From: Polaribacter sp.
Lineage (GTDB): Bacteria > Bacteroidota > Bacteroidia > Flavobacteriales > Flavobacteriaceae
Direction of reading: 5' to 3'
DNA: 64,000 bases
NCBI GenBank assembly: GCA_029238315.1
Contig: JAQWGI010000016.1
Coordinates: 50,998-114,997, forward strand
This document shows, one piece after another, positions 62,066-64,000 of the stretch. The first letter of the stretch is position 1; each line of letters starts with the position of its first letter. Under the pieces are notes generated by a model, which was given only the letters and a program-made list of their open reading frames with translations, was not told the origin of the DNA and did no database searches. Position numbers and translations under genes: made by a program.

Positions 62066-62698
62066 TTACTTTGATGTTTTTACTTCAAAAGACATTTCTA
62101 CTAAATCATTGATAAACTTATCTTTTAAGTTGTCAAAGAATTTTTTAGAACCATATTTAACATTAAAATCTGCTCTATCTATATTAAAGTTATCACTTTT
62201 AAAAACATAGCTCCCATCAACTTCAGATAATGCCGCAGGAATTGTAATACTTTTTGTAACATCTTTAATAGTTAAGTTTCCTGTTACTGCTAATTTACCA
62301 GTATTTTCTTCAACTTTAGTTATTACAAATTTTGCTGTTGGATACTTTGCTACATCAAAAAAGTCTTCGGATTTTAAATGCCCTTCTATGTTTGCTGCTC
62401 CCTTTTGCCCTTTCATGTCTACATTTGTAATTGTATTCATATCAATTACAAATTCTCCAGCAACCACAGCCGCATTCTCAATTAAGATTCCACCGCTTTT
62501 TAAGGCTACTGTTCCGTCATGATCTCCTGTTGGCTTAGAACCTTTCCAATTTAAAACAGATGTACTTAAATCTACATTGTTTAAGTTAGATGCATCTTTT
62601 ACAACCTCTACTTCTTCCTTTACTTCTACTTTTTTCTCGTTCTTACAAGAAACAAACACTGTAGATAATGCTACAGCTAAAATTACTATTTTTTTCAT
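62066..62698 (-). CDS. YceI family lipoprotein
   Basis: A lipoprotein signal (TVFVSC) precedes a Lys/Glu-rich linker and a YceI lipocalin-like barrel, seen in LNWKGSKPTGDHDGTVALKSG, the EGHLKSEDFFDVAKYPTAKFVI motif, VTGNLTIKDVTKSI and the final SFEVKTSK. YceI proteins bind isoprenoid-type lipids, so an envelope lipid or quinone carrier is plausible. ATG at 62698 is used because it begins the signal; an upstream ATG at 62728 lies in the promoter box. A 40-bp perfect palindrome at 62737 sits directly behind the box. Confidence 0.9.
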   Translation of the reverse strand: MKKIVILAVALSTVFVSCKNEKKVEVKEEVEVVKDASNLNNVDLSTSVLNWKGSKPTGDHDGTVALKSGGILIENAAVVAGEFVIDMNTITNVDMKGQKGAANIEGHLKSEDFFDVAKYPTAKFVITKVEENTGKLAVTGNLTIKDVTKSITIPAALSEVDGSYVFKSDNFNIDRADFNVKYGSKKFFDNLKDKFINDLVEMSFEVKTSK

Positions 62699-62725
62699 CT
62701 TATTTAATTTAAATTTTATGCGATG

Positions 62726-62733
62726 CAAATATA
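62726..62733 (-). promoter_or_regulatory. -7 promoter box TATATTTG for yceI
   Basis: An exact TAnnTTTG match on the minus strand with its lower edge 27 bases above the ATG at 62698. The large palindrome begins three bases upstream of it. Confidence 0.6.
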
Positions 62734-62736
62734 GAA

Positions 62737-62776
62737 AAATTAATTAATATATTCCATGGAATATATTAATTAATTT
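62737..62776. promoter_or_regulatory. 40-bp perfect palindrome next to the yceI promoter
   Basis: The centre is TTCCATGGAA and the arms extend through AATATATT and AATTAATT to give 40 bases of exact symmetry. It covers the region where the -33 element of the yceI promoter should be. Operator for a dimeric repressor is the likely role. It lacks GC content for a good terminator, although it could fold behind dtd transcripts, whose stop lies 28 bases away. Confidence 0.55.
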
Positions 62777-62804
62777 AGAAAGATATTTTTTTAAAAAAGT
62801 AATT

Positions 62805-63257
62805 TTATATTTTATTTTCTGTGTCGATAATTATTGTAACCGGCCCATCATTTAGTAATGAAACCTTCATGTCTGCACCAAATTCTCCAGTTTGCACATG
62901 CTTACATGTTTCAATTTCAAACTGTTTTACAAATGCTTCATAAATTGGTGTTGCAATTGCTGGTTTAGCTGCTTTTAGATAACTAGGTCTATTTCCTTTT
63001 TTTGTACTTGCCTGAAGTGTAAACTGACTAACAACAATAGCGTCTCCATCAATATCTACCAAAGAATGGTTCATTATGCTATTGTGATCATTAAAAATTC
63101 TAAGATTTGCAATTTTCTTTGACAACCAATTAATATCTTCATCGGTGTCATGCTCTGCAACTCCTAATAAAATTAAAAGCCCAATATTAATATTGGCAAC
63201 AACAACTCCTTCAATAGTTACGCTTGCATTTTTTACTCGCTGAATTACTGCTTTCAT
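62805..63257 (-). CDS. dtd: D-aminoacyl-tRNA deacylase
   Basis: Dtd frees tRNA from D-amino acids and also from mischarged glycine. The 150-residue protein starts MKAVIQRVKNASVTIEG and has the SQFTLQASTKKGNRPSYLKA motif, the active-site segment with the SQxT signature, and the NDGPVTIIID end with the Gly-cisPro-equivalent GP. The ATG at 63257 is chosen over 63314 because it gives the canonical start and lies one base after the rsgA stop. It follows rsgA in the same unit. Confidence 0.94.
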   Translation of the reverse strand: MKAVIQRVKNASVTIEGVVVANINIGLLILLGVAEHDTDEDINWLSKKIANLRIFNDHNSIMNHSLVDIDGDAIVVSQFTLQASTKKGNRPSYLKAAKPAIATPIYEAFVKQFEIETCKHVQTGEFGADMKVSLLNDGPVTIIIDTENKI

Positions 63258-63258
63258 C

Positions 63259-64000
63259 CTAATCGTCTTCGTTTTCCCAAAAATCTGTTCTATAATTTTC
63301 TTCTTCTCCTGCAATTATTTGCAAATAACTTTTGTAACGAGAAAATGAAATTTCTTCGTCTTCTAAAGCATCCTTTACAGCACACTTAGGTTCTTCAACA
63401 TGTAAACAATTATTAAATTTACAATCGTTTTTGATAGCTAAAAATTCAGGAAAATAATCATCAACCTCATCTTTCTCCATATCTACAACCCCAAAACCTT
63501 TAATACCTGGCGTATCTATAATTGAGGCTTTAAAGCTTAAATCAAACATTTCTGCAAAAGTAGTTGTGTGTTGCCCTTGCTTGTGTTGGTTAGAAATTTC
63601 TTTAGTTTTTAATTCTAATGTTGGTTCTATAGCATTTACTAATGTAGATTTTCCCACTCCAGAATGACCAACAAACATACTTGTTTTGTTTAGCATCATA
63701 TCTTTTACTAAAGCTACATTTTTGTTTTCAGTTGCAGAAACCTCAATACAGGTATATCCAATTTTTTCGTAAATATCTTTTAGGTACATTACCTCTGCAC
63801 GTTGTTCTAATTCATAAGAATCAATCTTATTAAACACCAAAATAGTTGGCACAGAATAGGCTTCTGCTGTCACTAAAAACCGATCTATAAAAGTGGTAAA
63901 TGTTGGTGGATTATCAATTGTAATTAATAGAAAAACTAAATCTATATTCGCAGCAATGATATGTGTTTGCTTTGATAAGTTTACAGATTTACGAATGATG
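63259..64000 (-). CDS. rsgA: Ribosome biogenesis GTPase RsgA (5' end beyond the window)
   Basis: RsgA is a circularly permuted GTPase that checks late 30S assembly. On the minus strand the frame enters from the right edge with an OB-fold end, then LVFNKIDSY (G4 before G1, the permuted order), GHSGVGKSTLVNAI (G1) and IDTPGIKGFG (G3). The zinc domain CKFNNCLHVEEPKCAV binds metal through Cys and His. The first ATG in view (63873) is internal: sequence upstream continues RKSVNLSKQTHIIAANIDLVFL, which is the expected family part. The true start lies beyond base 64000. dtd follows after one base. Confidence 0.95.
   Translation of the reverse strand, partial: IIRKSVNLSKQTHIIAANIDLVFLLITIDNPPTFTTFIDRFLVTAEAYSVPTILVFNKIDSYELEQRAEVMYLKDIYEKIGYTCIEVSATENKNVALVKDMMLNKTSMFVGHSGVGKSTLVNAIEPTLELKTKEISNQHKQGQHTTTFAEMFDLSFKASIIDTPGIKGFGVVDMEKDEVDDYFPEFLAIKNDCKFNNCLHVEEPKCAVKDALEDEEISFSRYKSYLQIIAGEEENYRTDFWENEDD

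Noticed and set aside
1..64000. CRISPR array, phage genes, insertion sequences or a defence island
   Set aside because: No regularly spaced direct repeats, transposase, integrase, restriction or other defence genes can be seen. The repeats present are short palindromes with irregular spacing.

Overview
The window looks like chromosomal DNA from an AT-rich member of the Flavobacteriaceae, probably marine and close to Polaribacter or Tenacibaculum; the genus is an inference. Support comes from several markers. A secreted protease carries a type IX secretion C-terminal sorting domain. The gliding gene gldA is present, as are DUF5686, DUF6146, DUF4920 and 'putative porin' family proteins. DNA polymerase III alpha carries a fused exonuclease. 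Many genes are preceded by the Bacteroidetes -7 promoter box TAnnTTTG, and dispersed palindromic repeats of the kind common in this family sit between genes.

Layout. 1-3.7 kb: tail of an unknown gene, a repeat-rich stretch, phnA, adenine deaminase and a divergent LytM-type peptidase. 4.2-12.1 kb: a complete trans-4-hydroxy-L-proline catabolic cluster: D-amino-acid/D-hydroxyproline dehydrogenase, a broken DUF3781 gene, 4-hydroxyproline epimerase, a DUF885 peptidase-like lipoprotein, alpha-ketoglutarate semialdehyde dehydrogenase and a DHDPS-family deaminase. A divergent AraC regulator lies beside it. 12.1-14.2 kb: a convergent unit of cyclase, alpha/beta hydrolase and MmcQ/YjbR genes. A 38-bp inverted repeat sits at the first gene of this unit and at the AraC gene. 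14.2-18.5 kb: a frameshifted GIY-YIG gene, hemW-ruvC, a 48-residue membrane protein, mnmD, a CxxCH lipoprotein and DUF4920. 18.6-24.6 kb: ilvE and assorted lipoprotein, hydrolase and repair genes. 24.6-26.3 kb: thyA-(TonB-C-like)-folA. 26.4-31.7 kb: nucleoside transporter, bifunctional nuclease, etfBA and a polytopic membrane protein. 31.8-42.2 kb: pdhB, DUF5686, a soluble and a membrane pyrophosphatase side by side, pckA, DUF423 and a saccharopine-dehydrogenase-like gene. 42.3-44.2 kb: trmN6, tRNA-Ser(GGA), rimM, rpsP. 44.6-54.7 kb: dnaE, gldA, a secreted metalloprotease, lipB, a nucleoid-associated protein and rnhB. 54.9-64 kb: porin, a decayed GNAT gene, nhaC, a DUF457-type membrane hydrolase, a methionine-gamma-lyase-like enzyme with a divergent Lrp regulator, yceI, dtd and rsgA (cut by the window edge).

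Most of the window is housekeeping and catabolic sequence. I found no CRISPR array, phage, insertion sequence or recognisable defence island, and no clearly new multi-gene system. The observations most worth checking are local. They are paired or perfect palindromes at promoters (38 bp inverted pair, 40 bp, 24 bp), -7 boxes so close to start codons that the mRNAs would be leaderless, and a trmN6 gene whose conserved N-terminus lies upstream of its first ATG. Others are a PHP domain that has lost metal ligands in the exonuclease-fused DnaE, a membrane pyrophosphatase with a 117-residue C-terminal extension, and three freshly broken small genes that ORF callers miss.
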